The position numbers and the translations under genes were made by a program. 64,000 nt of DNA, taken from Oegoconia quadripuncta. Taxonomy: Eukaryota > Arthropoda > Insecta > Lepidoptera > Autostichidae. The stretch spans positions 20,910,414 to 20,974,413 of the forward strand of contig OX438749.1 of assembly GCA_949316235.1 (NCBI GenBank). The letters are read 5' to 3'. The notes under the pieces are model-generated. The model was given only the letters and a program-made list of their open reading frames with translations, did not search any database and had not been told where the DNA came from. Shown here piece by piece: positions 11,301-26,300 of this stretch (positions within the stretch are counted from its first letter, which is position 1; every line of letters starts with the position of its first letter).

Positions 11301-14300
11301 GAGAAGACTGAGCAAGAAACACAAATTCTTCTTTAAAGTCGAAAAGATATTACCAAAGCTTTGATTCCCCGTTCCAAAAACTTCATCATCATTACCAGCC
11401 TGCGGCAGTCCACTGCTGGACATAAGCCTCTCCCAAGGCGTGCCACTCAGCCCGATCTTCGGCTTTACGCATCCAGTTGCTGCCAGCCACCCTGCGCAGA
11501 TCGTCGCTCCATCTAGCCGGGGGGCGTCCCACATTACGTTTGCCTAAACGCGGTCTCCACTGTAGAACTCGCTTGCTCCAACGATCGTCAGTCCTACGAC
11601 AGATGTGACCAGCCCACTGCCACTTTAGCTTGCTGACTCGAGCGGATAACTCTCGGTAACTCTGGTTCTCTGACGGATGACTTCGTTTCGAATTCTATCC
11701 TTCAGAGAGACTCCGAGCATAGCCCTCTCCATGGCCCGTTGAGCGACTTTAAGCTTGTGGACCAATCCCACCGTCAGTGTCCACGTTTCGGCACCGTATG
11801 TCATAACAGGTAGGACGCACTGATCAAAGACTTTTGTCTTTAGGCTTTGCGGTATGGGCGACGAAAAGACCTGACGAAGTCTCCTGAATGCTGCCCAGCC
11901 CAGCTGAATCCTTCTATCGGCTTCCTTCTCGAAATTGTTTCTACCCAGCTGTAGAACTTGTCCTAGGTAGGTATATCTGTCGACAATTTCGAGAAGTACT
12001 CCATCAACGTCGATTGGTCTGGGTACGATGTGTACGTTGAACATGACTTTCGTCTTGTCCAAATTCATACACAGACCAACCTGTCGGGAGGATTCATTTA
12101 GGCTGCTCAACATTTTCTGGAGCTCCTGCGGCGACTTTGCCATAATAACTATGTCGTCGGCAAATCGAAGGTGGGAGATGTATTCGCCGTTTATGTTTAT
12201 GCCTCGTCCTGCCCAGTCCAGAGTCTTAAAAACGTCCTCCAGCGCATTAGTGAACAGTTTCGGGGATATAACATCCCCCTGTCTCACGCCTCTATGGAGC
12301 TGGATTGGTTTTGTGTGACTGTTGTGCATTTGGACGGACATTGTGGCTGACTTGTAGAGACATTTCAGCACCTCGACATACCGCCAATCGACTTGGCATC
12401 GCTGCAGGGACTCCATAACAGACCAGGCTTCAATGGAATCAAAGGCTTTCTCATAGTCCACAAATGCTAGGCACAGGGGTTGGTTATACTCCGTTGTCTT
12501 CTGTATAATCTGCCTCAGTGTGTGGATGTGGTCTATGGTACCAAATCCTCTACGAAACCCGGCCTGTTCTGGAGGCTGAAATTCGTCAAGCCTTCCGAAA
12601 ACTTATTTTTCCAAATTCCATGAATGCTGTATCTTATCGTCAAATCTAAAAGAATGTTTCCTCTCAGAAAAATGTGCTATCTTTAATATTTAACGTTTCC
12701 ATCTGCCAACCGCATTGTTCTCAGAAAAATAGAATCGTATAAACAAAGAGAGATAAGCTAGTATGCTTTGCTTTACTTACAGTCGATAGTCACATGACAT
12801 TACATCGTAATCCTTTACTAAACACATTCTATTTTTCGGGCAAGTGTCGTTTATAATTAGATTATAAGGTAGAAATACGTCAACTATTTAATTTAAATTT
12901 TGTGTATCTACAGAATATGCTACAGAATGTCAAAGAAATTAATTAAAATTTCTGATACCAGATGTCGAAACCCTCTGGCAAATACTGACAGCTGAGGTAC
13001 AGCCATTTGTATGGGACGAGGACGATGAAACCGTAACGAGCACAGTCAAGTCAAAAACCACAAAAAAACCAACCAACAAAACTGCTGCACAAGTGCCATC
13101 CACGGTAAGTCACATAGGAGTACCTTGAATCAGGGACGAAATTGATGAGACTCATTAAATATGATCGTTATTCATTCAACACTATTTTCCATTGGCTCCG
13201 TTATCCCGCTTAACGATTCAAAGGCACAGCCAATTGTACCCAAAAAGCAATTCTTCTCAGCGAGTCGATGACAGAAACGTCAAATTCTCAATTATTCGAA
13301 TCTTACACCGATATTCACTACATTCGCATACATCTACGTGCCCACTCGGACACATGCGAACATGTCGGTCAATATTAGGAAGTTGCAACTATGCTGAAAA
13401 TGTGCCCATTTTGTTTCTGTTGTCAGCGAGCTGTGGTCTCAGTGGACATTGAAGACACTAAGGAATTCCCACCCTACGCTCTACCAGGCATCACTCCAGC
13501 TCACGAGATGACTTTACTCGTATCTATGGTGAGAGATGTGCCGTTGAAGAAACCTCTTCCAGAGCCTGGTGAATTTACCTTAATTTCCTTGTTTTTTAAG
13601 TTGTTTTAGATCAGTCTGTTATCTACTAGATTTTTTAATACTCAGGCTGGTTATCACAAGGTATCCAGAGTTAGTAATCTGCTAAACCAAATTATATCAT
13701 GGTTCGATCACTGATGATGGCACAGCTTGGTAGTTTTAATAAAGTTTCCACACTATATGATCTTCCCTCTGTCTTATATCATATAGACTTATAAAGTCAA
13801 TAGCTTGTTAATAGGAAGGGGTAATAGCAAGGGTAGCTCACAAAATATTTCTACTGGAAGTGACATTGACACACATGGACTCGACGCGACATAAAAAAGG
13901 TAAGAGAAGACAGTTTGGTGCCATAATTGTCCATCGGTGACAACTCAGTAGTGAAGCTGTTATTTTAGAGATTGATGTGTGCCAAAGTCTAGCACAGACA
14001 TGACAACTGCGATCACCGCCGATGATTCATAGCAGCCAATGTGTAAAGAAGAAGGAGCCAAAGTAACAGCCTCACGCAGCACCCTCAACTTAATAGACTT
14101 TTTTTATGCACGACGGATTCGTACTTGACCTCAATCACACCTGATGATAAGTGAAGATGAGGTCGAAGGTGTAAGCGTACTGACCCGAAAACCTCAACAC
14201 ATTTGGGGGACTGGCTATCTTATCTCTGACAACCGGAAAACAACAATGCCATTAACATTGAGCTTGGCGGCAGATTTAGATAAGATGGTGGTAGCTAGCC

Positions 14301-17300
14301 AGGCGGACATTTAAAATACCCTACCACCAACCAAACCCGGAAACCCCAACACATTTGGGGGACTGGCTATCTTATCTCTGACAAGCGGTGCTTGCAAAGG
14401 CAAGCTCAGCGTCCCCTCAGTCGTTACGCCCTAGGCTCTAGCCTAATTAGCCTATAGGTAAATCAGGCCCTGTTCTTCACTCCCAATTTATGTAATTTCT
14501 TAATCTCCAGAGGTATCACCGTGGAAGGTGTTTCGTTGGGTGGACTGGGCTCGGCGACATGGCCTTTACGAAGCATATGATTGTCCACGCACTAGATTCC
14601 TGAAAGTCAACGGATTGATGAAGTTATCATACTCACCTCACCTGTTGGATGTTCAGAGTACAGAATCGGTAAGGAAAAGTTTCAAATTTGGAACCGCCCG
14701 TAGCGAAGCAGCTCGGAATGAAACAAACGAGTTGTACGTTGAAGTTTACTGAATAGGCTCCAGTCATAAAAGGTGCAGTGGTGTTTGCACGATGAAGCCT
14801 TTTATAAATGTTTGTAATGGAACTAAAAAGGTAATGCATTCGCTTTTGAAATAGGAATCTAGTAGACATTGAAAATAGCCTTAACATAACCTGATGTTAA
14901 GTGAAGATGAGGTCGAAGGTGGACGCGTAATGACCCGGAAATCCCAACACATTTGGGAGACTGGCTATCTTATCTCTGACAACCGGAGCACAACAATGCT
15001 ATTAGCATTGCTGCTTGGCGGCAGATTTAAGATGGTGGATGGTGGCCAGGCGGACATTTAAAATGCCCTACCACCAACCAAACCGAGTACCTTCACATGT
15101 ACCATATAAACATGTAGGGATCGAACCCGCGACGTCCGAATCGTGAACCCAATGTTGTTTACATTGAGCCACAGAGGCGGTTAAATAAAATAGAAGATTA
15201 TGAAAAAATTCTCAAAAACAGAGCAACATTTTAGTGGTTTACGCTAAATAAATTTTGACCCCTATTTTTGTGGTTGAAAATTTTATATATTACTGTGCAG
15301 CCATAAGAATAATGTAAATAAATAATAAGCCTAAGATTGTCATGCACTTTATAGTGCTCTCTCAAATTGCTTGTGCCCTAACAGGGTGTCACATGATACT
15401 ACCGATGCACCTAACAACTGTATGTATATATGAACCACTGTGATATGCAATAAATACTTTGAGTTTTGAGTTAAAAAGTTTTGAGTTAAAAAATAGAGAT
15501 ATCACTCGCAGAATAGCAGTTTGGTGTAGTGGTTAGCAACTCTGACCACTATACCAAAAGGTTGCGGGTTCGAGTCCCGCTAGGGGCATATGTTTGTGAG
15601 ATGAATATAGACATGTGTACCTGACCATGGATGTTTTCATTTATAATAAGTATTTATTTACAAAAAAAAATGTATTTATGTAGTATATCAACCATCTGGT
15701 ATCCACAACACAAGCCTGTTGCTTACTGTGGAACTAGATGGCGCTGTGTGTATGTTTAAGGATATTTATTTATTATTTATTTATATGTTCTACCTGTTCT
15801 CCAGTATTAATGCTTATGCTTTTATGTAAGTAATTAAAATTTTTGATTCCAGATCACATATTGTTTTAGAGAAGAACAGGAGAAATTGGCCACAGAAAAA
15901 GATAAGGTAACATGCTGTAGTTTCGAATTAGCTTTATTATTTTAGCCTTTCGATAGAAGATAGCTTTTGTATGGCGACGTTAAGTTGTGCATAAGAGATG
16001 GTCTTAAGTTTTTCTTTAACTTATCATCAAAATACAAACGTGCGAAGAAGTGTGGTATAAAAGATTGTAATTCCGATACTCTATTCGTGTAGACTCATTG
16101 CTTGTCGGTGTAAGGCACGACAGCGCCCCCTACGGAGGGTGCGCTAGACACCCTGGGGGGGCCTGGAGCCGCTTATGCGTTCCCAGGCCCTCCCTACTGC
16201 CGAAGAAGGTTGCCGCGGGGTTTTAGTGGGTATCCCTCCCGACAGGCGGAGAGTCCCACATAACCGTCTCGCCGTCCCCCAGGCGAGCGGTACGCGTAAT
16301 GCGTTTCCCCGCATCAAAAAAAAAGACTCATTGCTTGTACGATAAACTTTACAACGACAGAATGCTTTTCACAGAAGAAGAAGGACTTAAACCGTTCAAA
16401 CATACAAACATCAACAATGATCCAGCAACAGAAGGAGGAGTTAAGAGAATGGGTTCAGTATAGTCCGGTACGTAACATGCATGCTTAATTAACGAGGATG
16501 CATTAATGACTCTATCACTGGATGCATCATCAACAGCCTTACACGCCTCCTCTCATTTGGAGGGGGTACCGGCCATAAACCACCACGCGGGCCCATTGCA
16601 GAATGGTAGATTTGTGTCAGACTAGTGGCCCCCTGACAGTCACTAAGTCAAAGTCAAAAATGCTTTATTTTGTATGTACACAGAGTACACTTAAAATAGT
16701 CAATTTTATATTTTATAAGCTACTACTTGTTCAAAATGCAATTTTCCCCTGAGAAGAACAAGCAAGAAACTCGAAGGGTTGCTCTTTTAAAATCAGGCAT
16801 TGATTTTACGTAAAGGTTTTTATATTACAAAAAGGTTTTTATATTTCATTATGAATTGTGAAATAGCCTGGCATGCGAACGATCTGTTATGTCCAGGGAT
16901 GTTTATCATCTAAATAGTCTGATATTTTATAATATGCTTTGTTAATAATTTTCTGTTTTATAGTATCTTTAAATTTTTAAAATTTTTTTTAAGAATATAT
17001 AAATATATTCCATCAGGTGAGATTGTAGTCAAACGCGAAACCAGATTTTAATAAAAAAAAAAACCGCTAATCGAAATCGCACAGTGAATGCGACTGCACT
17101 ACGAGTGTGTTACTGAATACAATACAATACAGATACACTTTACTGCACAAAAGGAAAATATAAATTAAAAAAAAAACGTTACAATAAAAAGAGTAGGTAC
17201 ACTTGGCCTTATCACTAAAAGCGATTATTACGGATTTATAAATTTTCCGCCGAAGTCGGACAACATGTGTTCTGTTTTGTTTCTGCTCACTTTCAAGCCG

Positions 17301-20300
17301 AAAGTGTCCAGTCTTTGTCGCCAGTCCTCCTATCTACTCTGGACCTCCAGACCAGTTCAGCTTCGTACGCCAAGTAGCTTCGAGATTTTTTTATGCACCA
17401 CGGGGTTGTACTTGACCTCAATCACACCTCATGTTAAGTGAAGATGAGGTCGAAGGTGGAAGCACATTGACCCGGAAACCCCAACACATTTGGGGGACTG
17501 GCTATCTTATCTCTGACAACCGAAACACAAAGCTATTAACATTGCTGCTTGGCGGCAGGTTTAGATAAGATGCCCTACCACCAACCAAACCGAGTACTCA
17601 ATCATGTACCCCGCTGGGGATCGAACCCGCGACCTCCGAATCGTAAACCCAATGTTGTTTACATTGAGCCACGGAGGCGGTTAAAGATTTTGTGTTTAGT
17701 CAGAGAGTGAGTGACCTTTCGCTTTTAGACTAAGTAGGAACATTATTACTAACTCTGAAAATATGGAGAGGGAACAGTTCGATGGCAAGTACACATTAAC
17801 GAGAATTAATGTTTTTTTGTTTTAAGATCCAAGAACTAATTTTAAGCTGCAATGTTGTGTATTACCCTTCAATGTTTCAATTCACCACTACCGCTAGCAA
17901 TCCTCCTCTGAGGATCACTAAAGCAATGCCCAACAGAGCACTGGACATACCAGCTTCCAAAGCAGCACCGTTATACCTACAAATAGACGGATCAGAGGAG
18001 ATCAAGCTTAGAATATCATTAAATATGCTACATCCAAGAGTGTTGTTCAATTGTGGAATACCTATCGTTGATTACATTGAGAAGGGTTATGTCCTTATGG
18101 AAGTCTTCGAATGGTTCAAAGATACAGAGGTGCCAATGGCAAAAGCTTATATAGAAACGAGAGGATACAATTCCGTTGAAATTACGTTAGATCCAGGAAG
18201 ACATTTTTGCAGGTAATTTTGGATATAAATAAATAAATAAAAATTAATATTTCGGACACTTACACCAATCATCTAGTCACCAAACTAAGCGAAGATTGTG
18301 CTATGGAAACTAGATAACGAATAAACATACATAAATATTTATATAAACATCCATGACTCGGGAATAAATGTTTGTATTCATCACACAAACATTTACCCCT
18401 CGCGGGATTCGAACCCGCAACCGTTGGTTTCGCTGACAGGGCCACTATCCACTACACCAATCGGTCGTCACACTACACAAACCAAATATCTGTTGATGGT
18501 TTAACACGTACCTACAACATATCAACGCTTGTATAAAAAAATGTAGGCCAGATAGTGGCTAGGTAAAAGTGTTCTTTTTAAAGGCCAACGACTGGACTTA
18601 ATGACTGCCTTTACTTGAAAACAACAGCGAAACTCAAGGAAATTGAAAATATAAAGTATTTTTAACAGACTTCAATCAAAAATTAAAAAAGGAGGAGGTT
18701 CCATGTTCGGTTATATGTATTTTTTTTTTAATGTATGTTCATCGACAAGTTTTTGTTAATGATAGAGGTTAGTGTCAAGTTGGTCCCAATATAATTTCAG
18801 TGTAATCAGTTTTAAATAGCGAAATTATGTTGAAACCGTTAGAAGAATATATCGGTTACGACATTTTTTATTTTTTTTTATGCTCGACGGGTTCGTACTT
18901 GACCTCAATCACACCTGATGTTAAGTGAAGATGAGGTTGAAGGTGGAAGCGTGCTGACAAGGAAACCCCAACACATTTGGGGAACTGGCTATATTATCTC
19001 TGACAACCGGAACACAACAATGCTATTAACATTGATGCTTGGCGGCAGATTTAGATAAGATGGTGGTAGCTAGCCAGGCGGACATTTAAAATGTCCTACC
19101 ACCAACCAAACCGAGTACTTAAACATGTACCCCGCTGGGGATCGAACCCGCGACCTCCGAATCGTAAACCCAATGTTGTTTACATTGAGCTACGGAGGCG
19201 ATTTCTTCCAGCTATACAGTTATAAAATAACAGTAATATTTTCAAGGCTCTGGATCCACGCACGAATGACCTGGCATGCGGCTCTGCTAAGCGAATCTAC
19301 ATTACTCCTCGGTACTCGAGACCTGATTATGACCGCTGCTGTGAGGGAATGCCCTTGGGTGACGAAGTTTCTAACCCACCTCGGGTGTTCCATCTCAAAT
19401 TGGCTACGGACAGGGAAATCTACAACGTCAATGCTTGCAACTGATCGAGATTTTTTTACGTGAGTACAGATTTGAATTACCATGTAGTCAGCCCCTTTCC
19501 ATTGGTTGGTTTACATTTGTTACATTACTCAAGGAACGGATTGGCTCTTACCTAAAATAGATTAGAAATGACAGGGAGAGATCTAGTGAAATGATGGATT
19601 TAAGAGGATGGACGTATAAATTCAATTCTTTATTGCACTCCTAATGTAGGTATGTGTAGTGTAGGTGGTCATATTAAAAAAATAGTTCATTATGGACCCG
19701 GTCTTTGTAGACAGACTGAGTTTGTCCTGATATCTGTTTGGCAAAAATGTCTACATCGTGTGAGGATGCTTCCGACCGCTTGCGCTCGAATATTTCGGGT
19801 GAGGATACGCATTAGCATTGTCATATGCTTTAAAATATCGAACTATTTTTTTTATCATACCTTTATATTTTCCAATATGTTTAAGTACTCGGTTTTGTTG
19901 GTAGTAGGGCATTTTAAATGTCCGCCTGGCTACCTACCACCATCTTATCTAGATCTGCCGCCAAGCAGCAATGATAATAGCATTGTTGTGTTCCGGTTAT
20001 TAGGAATAAGATAGCCAGTCCCCCAAATGTGTTGGGGTTTCGGGATCAGTACGCTTCTACCTTCGACCTCAACTTCACTTAACATCAGCTGTGATTGAGG
20101 TCATGTACCAACCCGTTGTGCATAAAAAAAAAACTACTCAATAGGCTTCTTCCATGGAACTTTTCATCGCTAAGCTGGCAGCTGGGATTGGCGATTTTCA
20201 GGAGCTCCGCACCAGTGACGCTACTGCCCAATACTGACACCTACGGGAAGAGACGGGTGGATTCCTATACTTTTTTATGAACCACAGGTCCTATTATTAA

Positions 20301-23300
20301 ACAGATTATGTCTACTGTATACTTCTACAGGTCATACCAACCAGATTTAAATTGGGATCCAAAAGTGGTCGGCTACAACAAGTACCACGTCCACTGGATG
20401 TTCAGGCAAGCTCTTCAAAATATTCTCCATAAGAGGCTTCAACACCACGAGTACCAGATTGTGTGCGCTGCCTTCCGTCGTCATCTGCTCGACCCTGATT
20501 TCGGACTGCCCCCAAAGCCGTTGCCCCCGAAGTCACTGAGAGAAATAGCTGCAGCTGACATTTGTGACTGCGTTATGCCAGAAACTGAGGAGCATGAAGG
20601 GTTGGAGGAGCAGCAACAAGTGGAGGAACAGGTTGCTCAGGTTATATTTGAATTTGAACTATTTGGCTAAGTTGTATTGGAGGACCTAATGGTTAAACAT
20701 TTTAGTTTAGTTTATTTTATTAACAAAAATTTTTACACACATAATATGAAGTGTCTGCTTCCCGAACTAGGTAGAAACCTGTATCTCAGGAATCAATATC
20801 TTCTCCTATTTTTGTCCGTAAATATGTCAATGAACGGTACACACTGAGCATTTTATGATGCCAAAAAAATAATTTGATCTTACACCTAAACATTATTTTT
20901 AGAAAAAAAAAATAAGAAATAAAACTAACTTAATGAACTTCACAAGTTACCATGAGGCTAAACATTGGTTTAGTAAGCATATTTAAAACGTCATATTTAA
21001 AACATTAATCATAATGTATACTGCAATAGTCAACTAAGTTTCCAATTAATCTAAATTTATATGTGTATACATGTAGTATGTTTGTTACCTCTTCACGCCT
21101 AAACGGCTAGACAGATTTGGTTGAAATTTAGCTGGTAGATAGACTAGGACCTGGATTAATATTAAGCTACTTTTAATCTCAGACAAGTGACTGATTCCTG
21201 TAGGATAAATATTATTAGTGGGATTGCTTTTGAGTCATAGAGTGACTCATTTAGTCGTTACACTAAGCGGACGCAGTCGCGGGTAATAGCTAGTAAATAG
21301 TAAAATAGCTTAAGGTATTTATTACATCTTTCAGTATTTGATTCTTAAAAATCGTTAAAATAGGATTTTATTGAAATAATTCGCTCTACAGGTCTTGCAT
21401 ATACCCATCGCAGAAGGTGAAGAGAAGTCGCTCACCGCAGAAACATTGACACAATTGCTTTCACCGCCCGGTGAGATAATACCAGCCAACATTTGCGACT
21501 TAGCTAATGATAAAATGCGTTGCGCCTTCCTGAAGCGTGAAAGGGAAAAGGTGATACGGATGCATGAGGCGGCCACGTTACTCCAAGCACACTGGCGGGG
21601 GACGTGGGCAAGAAAATGCTTGATGTCACACGCGGGATTTACTAATGAAGTTATTAAATTGGTAAGATCACGCCCCCGTACTATGATAGGCGCGATAAAC
21701 GTTTATGTCGCGGGAGATAATATTTGTCCTGCTCATTCGCTTGGACGAAATATATAACTATCCCACTCTCGTTAATTACCACTCGTTCGTCAGTTTTCAA
21801 ATACTTTAATTTGACACTTAGCAAACACATGTTACCTTTCTAAACTAAGTAGTACACCACACTGTTGCATAGAAAAATTATGCTTAACTCTTTGAGGGCA
21901 GGGTTCATATTTAATCGAGCTAGTGTTCCATGACTATGAATAGTTGAGCTAAAACATGTGAAATGGTGACGTGAGCTCGGAAAATGTCGCTATAATAAAT
22001 AAATAAATATGTCATAATGCGACACAAACGTTAGCATTGAATGTCAAATGAATAAATTATCTATAAGCAAAAGTCAACTTTAAGATGACGGACCTTTTCA
22101 TTCCGCGACTGTACATACAAATTGTTATAGAAATGGATTGAATTATAATATTTATCGTTGATCATATAAGCCAGCGGTCTAAGTGAATCATGGACTGAGT
22201 TGTAATTAACCTATGCATAAAAAGGATTCAGATTAAAATTTATTACAGGTAATGGAGAACGCAGTTGGAAATATCGATGTACTAACATCCCTGATGAACG
22301 AATTCTTTACTCTATTCCCTGGAGCTAAACACGCGTACTCGGTGTCCTCAGCCCTTAGCGGGATTTATGGCTTAAATCAATACCACGGCACTTCTCCAAT
22401 TACACCAAAATGCAAATGGATACCATACTTCCAAGGAGTGTTTTACGCCCATTTGCCAGTAAAAGTCCATTTTGATATACAAAGTAGCCTCCAACACAGC
22501 AGAGTTGCTGTTTATAATAATGACACAGGATTACAAATGCCTCAAGCATACAATGCGCATGTCACTTTTGATTTTCAGCCGAACAACTGGGGGTAAGTTT
22601 CTGGACCCTTAATTTACATATTGTATTTTGGAATTGGAACGATATGGAAATTTGTCGATAGGGTTATCTGTGTCAGGGATCTTTTCAATTATTTCGTTGG
22701 ACCCGGCGGATATCTGATTCTCATAATGTACAGTCCTGACATCCTTTTTGTTTGTTTCGTAATTCAAATTTTCATATTTATGAATCATTCAGCAGTTTTT
22801 AGAAATTGAGCAGTTTATGTGTTGGACTTTGTCTCATTTTTAAGTATATGTAGTGATATATAATAGGTCCTTACCTATGAAATTGGCGTTTTGTATGAAG
22901 AATTTCATTAAGACTGTTTTCTCCATACGAACATTTTTGATTTTTTTTTGGGAACGGCAAATCCAAATTTAGCTAAACTTTGTGTGTATTATCGGATAAC
23001 ATTAGTTAAGTAAAGGCAGCATTAATTTTCAAAAGTAACCGCTTTATAAAAGTTTCAGCGTATCTAAGAAATGATTATGGGAAACTCATGAAAAGAGCTC
23101 TGTTCAAATTTTTATTATTATGTGATTTAGCCCAGACATTAAAAAATATTTCATGTGAAACCTTGAAATTATATTCCATTTGCCAAATAAAAAACAAATT
23201 TGGATATAGCTTTGAAAATCGCAGGAATTGGTACATACGATTAACGAAGAAAAAAACTCCTATTTCATAGGTAAAGACCCAATATATAGATATTTTATGT

Positions 23301-26300
23301 TTATCATGAAACCTATATTCAGAAATAACATAGAGGCAGGCTGATATGAAGACGATAGATGACTCTAAATAATATTTAACTATGCTCCACTCCCTTTACC
23401 TAGACACGACCCAGATGCATGTTTGCTTGCTTGCTTGCTTCTTCTCACTAATCTTAACTCCTGGTGAGGATATAGAGTTTAAAGAGATATGTGTGACCTT
23501 CAAATAATTGAAATTATGGTATCCGACTTTCCACTATAATGAGGACATTATATTATGAAGGTACTACACGATGAGAGCCCGTTGTACATTCGAGGAGATT
23601 CAAACACGTTTCTGAATCGGTTTCTAATTCATAAAACAGGTACACAGTTATGGGCCATGGCAGCGTGCACCAGCACCACCACGGCCATAACGACGTCCAC
23701 TGGCAACTTACAGTCCTGACTTCTATCGACAACGTGTTCCATGTCTGCGACAACCCAGATCAAGATTTATGCACCATCTTACCGCTGACTCCGTCTGCCA
23801 AGTTGCACCTTGAAGAAATATTTTTACCTAACCGAAGGAATATATTGGGCGGGATAACTATCTCAGTCATGAAAGTGGAATCCATCAGTTTTAGAGCTGC
23901 TGCCACTTCACCTGATGTTAGTTATTCATAACACTTTGCAGTCAAAGAGTAAGAAACCTAGCATTATAAACCAATCTCCACTAAAATCATTTGCAGATAA
24001 TTAATATTCGATGAGCGCACCACGAACTTTGACGTTATTGAGACACTAGACTAAAGCTTCAAACTTACATAATAATAATATAATATTATTATTATTCTTC
24101 TTCGTCTTCACTTTGAAGAAGAGAAATACGTTATAAATGATAACAATAATAATAATAATATTTATTTGAACTCTAGCTTACATCGTAGATTATATATACA
24201 AACGTTTCACACTTATAACTATCACTTGCGAAAATTTACTTACTATTATTACCTATTCTAACACATTCTAATGTTGAAGTCTATACAAGTTTAGATATAA
24301 GAGGTTAGGTACATTTGAATAGTGTAAAACAACAGTAGGGATTCCTGCCTCCTAAACTAGGTATAACCTGTGCTATAGGAGACAGTTCCTCCTCAGTTAA
24401 CAAACATGTTGCATGATTAGTGGTCACTAACACAAATACGTAACAGTGAAAATTAGCGTTGGGTAGATAGTATCACTTTACATTATGCTTAAGCGTGAGC
24501 ACTTGTGTATGTGTATGGGGGTGTGTGTGTGGGTGTGTGTATGTATGTATGTATGTAGGGGAGTGCACACGTATATGGTTCGTAGGTGAGTGTATACCTG
24601 TACATATGTGTGTAGGCTTCCATCACTTATGCCAGAAGTTTTCGGTTTCATCGTACAATAATCCTTGTAGCCAATTCTGCACTTTCATTTTAACTTCATA
24701 TTTGCTTAAAGAATAAATGTTGAGTTTTTTTGTTAAAACATATATAAACAGATAAAAACATATATACCCCTTACACCAAAAAAACAAGATACATATTTTG
24801 CTATTATGTTATTGCATGAGCTCTTGGTTCTCCGCTATAAAAGCATTATGTGTATTGCGTACACTCATCCTGACACTGTAATTGGCGAAACCGTAATATC
24901 TAAGAAAACGAAGTTTCTGGGGTATAGCAGTACTTGTCTGCGGTAGGCCGTAGTGTCATTTGTAAGAAGGTCTAAAAAGCCAACCCGTCTACTCGTGGTG
25001 ATTAGGGCCAAATCCTCCCATGAAATGCGATCCACATCGCGCCAATGGAAATACTCGGACAACCAACAGTGTCAGTACACTGCTAGAATAATAGCCTATA
25101 TCAGTATATAGATGATGTTCCTGTATGTAGCAATATCCCATGTAATGATCCAAAAACACTAGACAGTCGAATTTCGATAGACAGTCGAATAATTTTGTTA
25201 GGTTACGATTGTGTAAATCAACATAACGATCACTGTTTCTGTAACAGTTGGATATTGAGGCCGTTCTTCGTACAACAAATCCTGAAGGCGAAGTAGAAGA
25301 GATAGCGAGGTGCACAGGCAAAGGGGAGATCTGTTGGCCGTACATGCGTCTGAAGCCAACAGCTCCGATACTGACAAACAAGCGGTCCTACTCACACGCT
25401 AACATTACAGCGGTAAATATAACATCATTCGTCTATTCAATATTATTATATTTTTTTCTGTGTTTTATCTGTGATCAGTCAGACTAAACAGATTTTGTGT
25501 TTGACAATTTGGTGATTTTTAGCGTATTCTCCATTAAGAACATCTGCTATCCTTTCCCCAGTTTAATCATGTACTGACTGCGACTCTTTCCTTTTAAGCT
25601 GTTTCGCATAGCCTCTTCTTGTTAAATCAGCTGTTAGTACGTTTGGGTGTCTTCCACCTGAATTCTGTGCCCCTCAGCCTTTCAGATTTCCTGAGATATA
25701 GTAGACATACTGGTACAAATGCTGGTGAATCTCATTGGTTTTGAGGAACCAAGCAGTTTCGCTAATTGTTTGGAGTATAGTCAATTGTATCAAAATTATA
25801 TAAGGAGTCAGGATCATTGTTTTTGACTGCCGATGCGATCATCTGGTGACCACAAACAATTGCGCATTGGCATGTATGATGTGCATCATGGCAGTTTGTG
25901 CGCACGATAGGACACCGCATGAGGATTTTTTGTCCCTCAATTTTGTAAGTACACAAGAATGGGTTCGTTTTAATTTTTAATTGACTAAATTATGTAGATT
26001 ATACTGAAATCTCTTCTCAAACTCACGAAATACGATGGAAATATTGGACATAAAATTTAGGAATATTGGAAAGGAGAGACGTCGGCATCAAACTTTTCAC
26101 ACGTGTCTGTGAGATCACGCATGATATGGAAAAGCTCCCGATTTAATGTAGCTACACAAGTCTATAAACTGCGACAAACTAGTTTTTTCTTATTAAATTC
26201 TTAAAATCAGTACAATTCCCTCTGCTTTTTTTAAAGTATTTTAATTTTACCTTTATTTTGTATTGCTTTTTCTAGTCTGCTCGTGATTCTTTTTTTCAAA

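Noticed and set aside
13192..13452. 86-codon frame overlapping exon 4
   Set aside because: Different frame from the conserved exon and mostly intronic.
15515..15600. tRNA-like sequences with good A and B boxes (also 18405, 44253, 48355, 60937)
   Set aside because: They recur with a shared 3' body, lack paired acceptor stems and carry changes in the arms, so they are SINE heads, not tRNA genes.
17809..17826. ATG in frame with Adgb exon 8
   Set aside because: It lies in the intron's pyrimidine tract; the phase from exon 7 demands a start at 17827.
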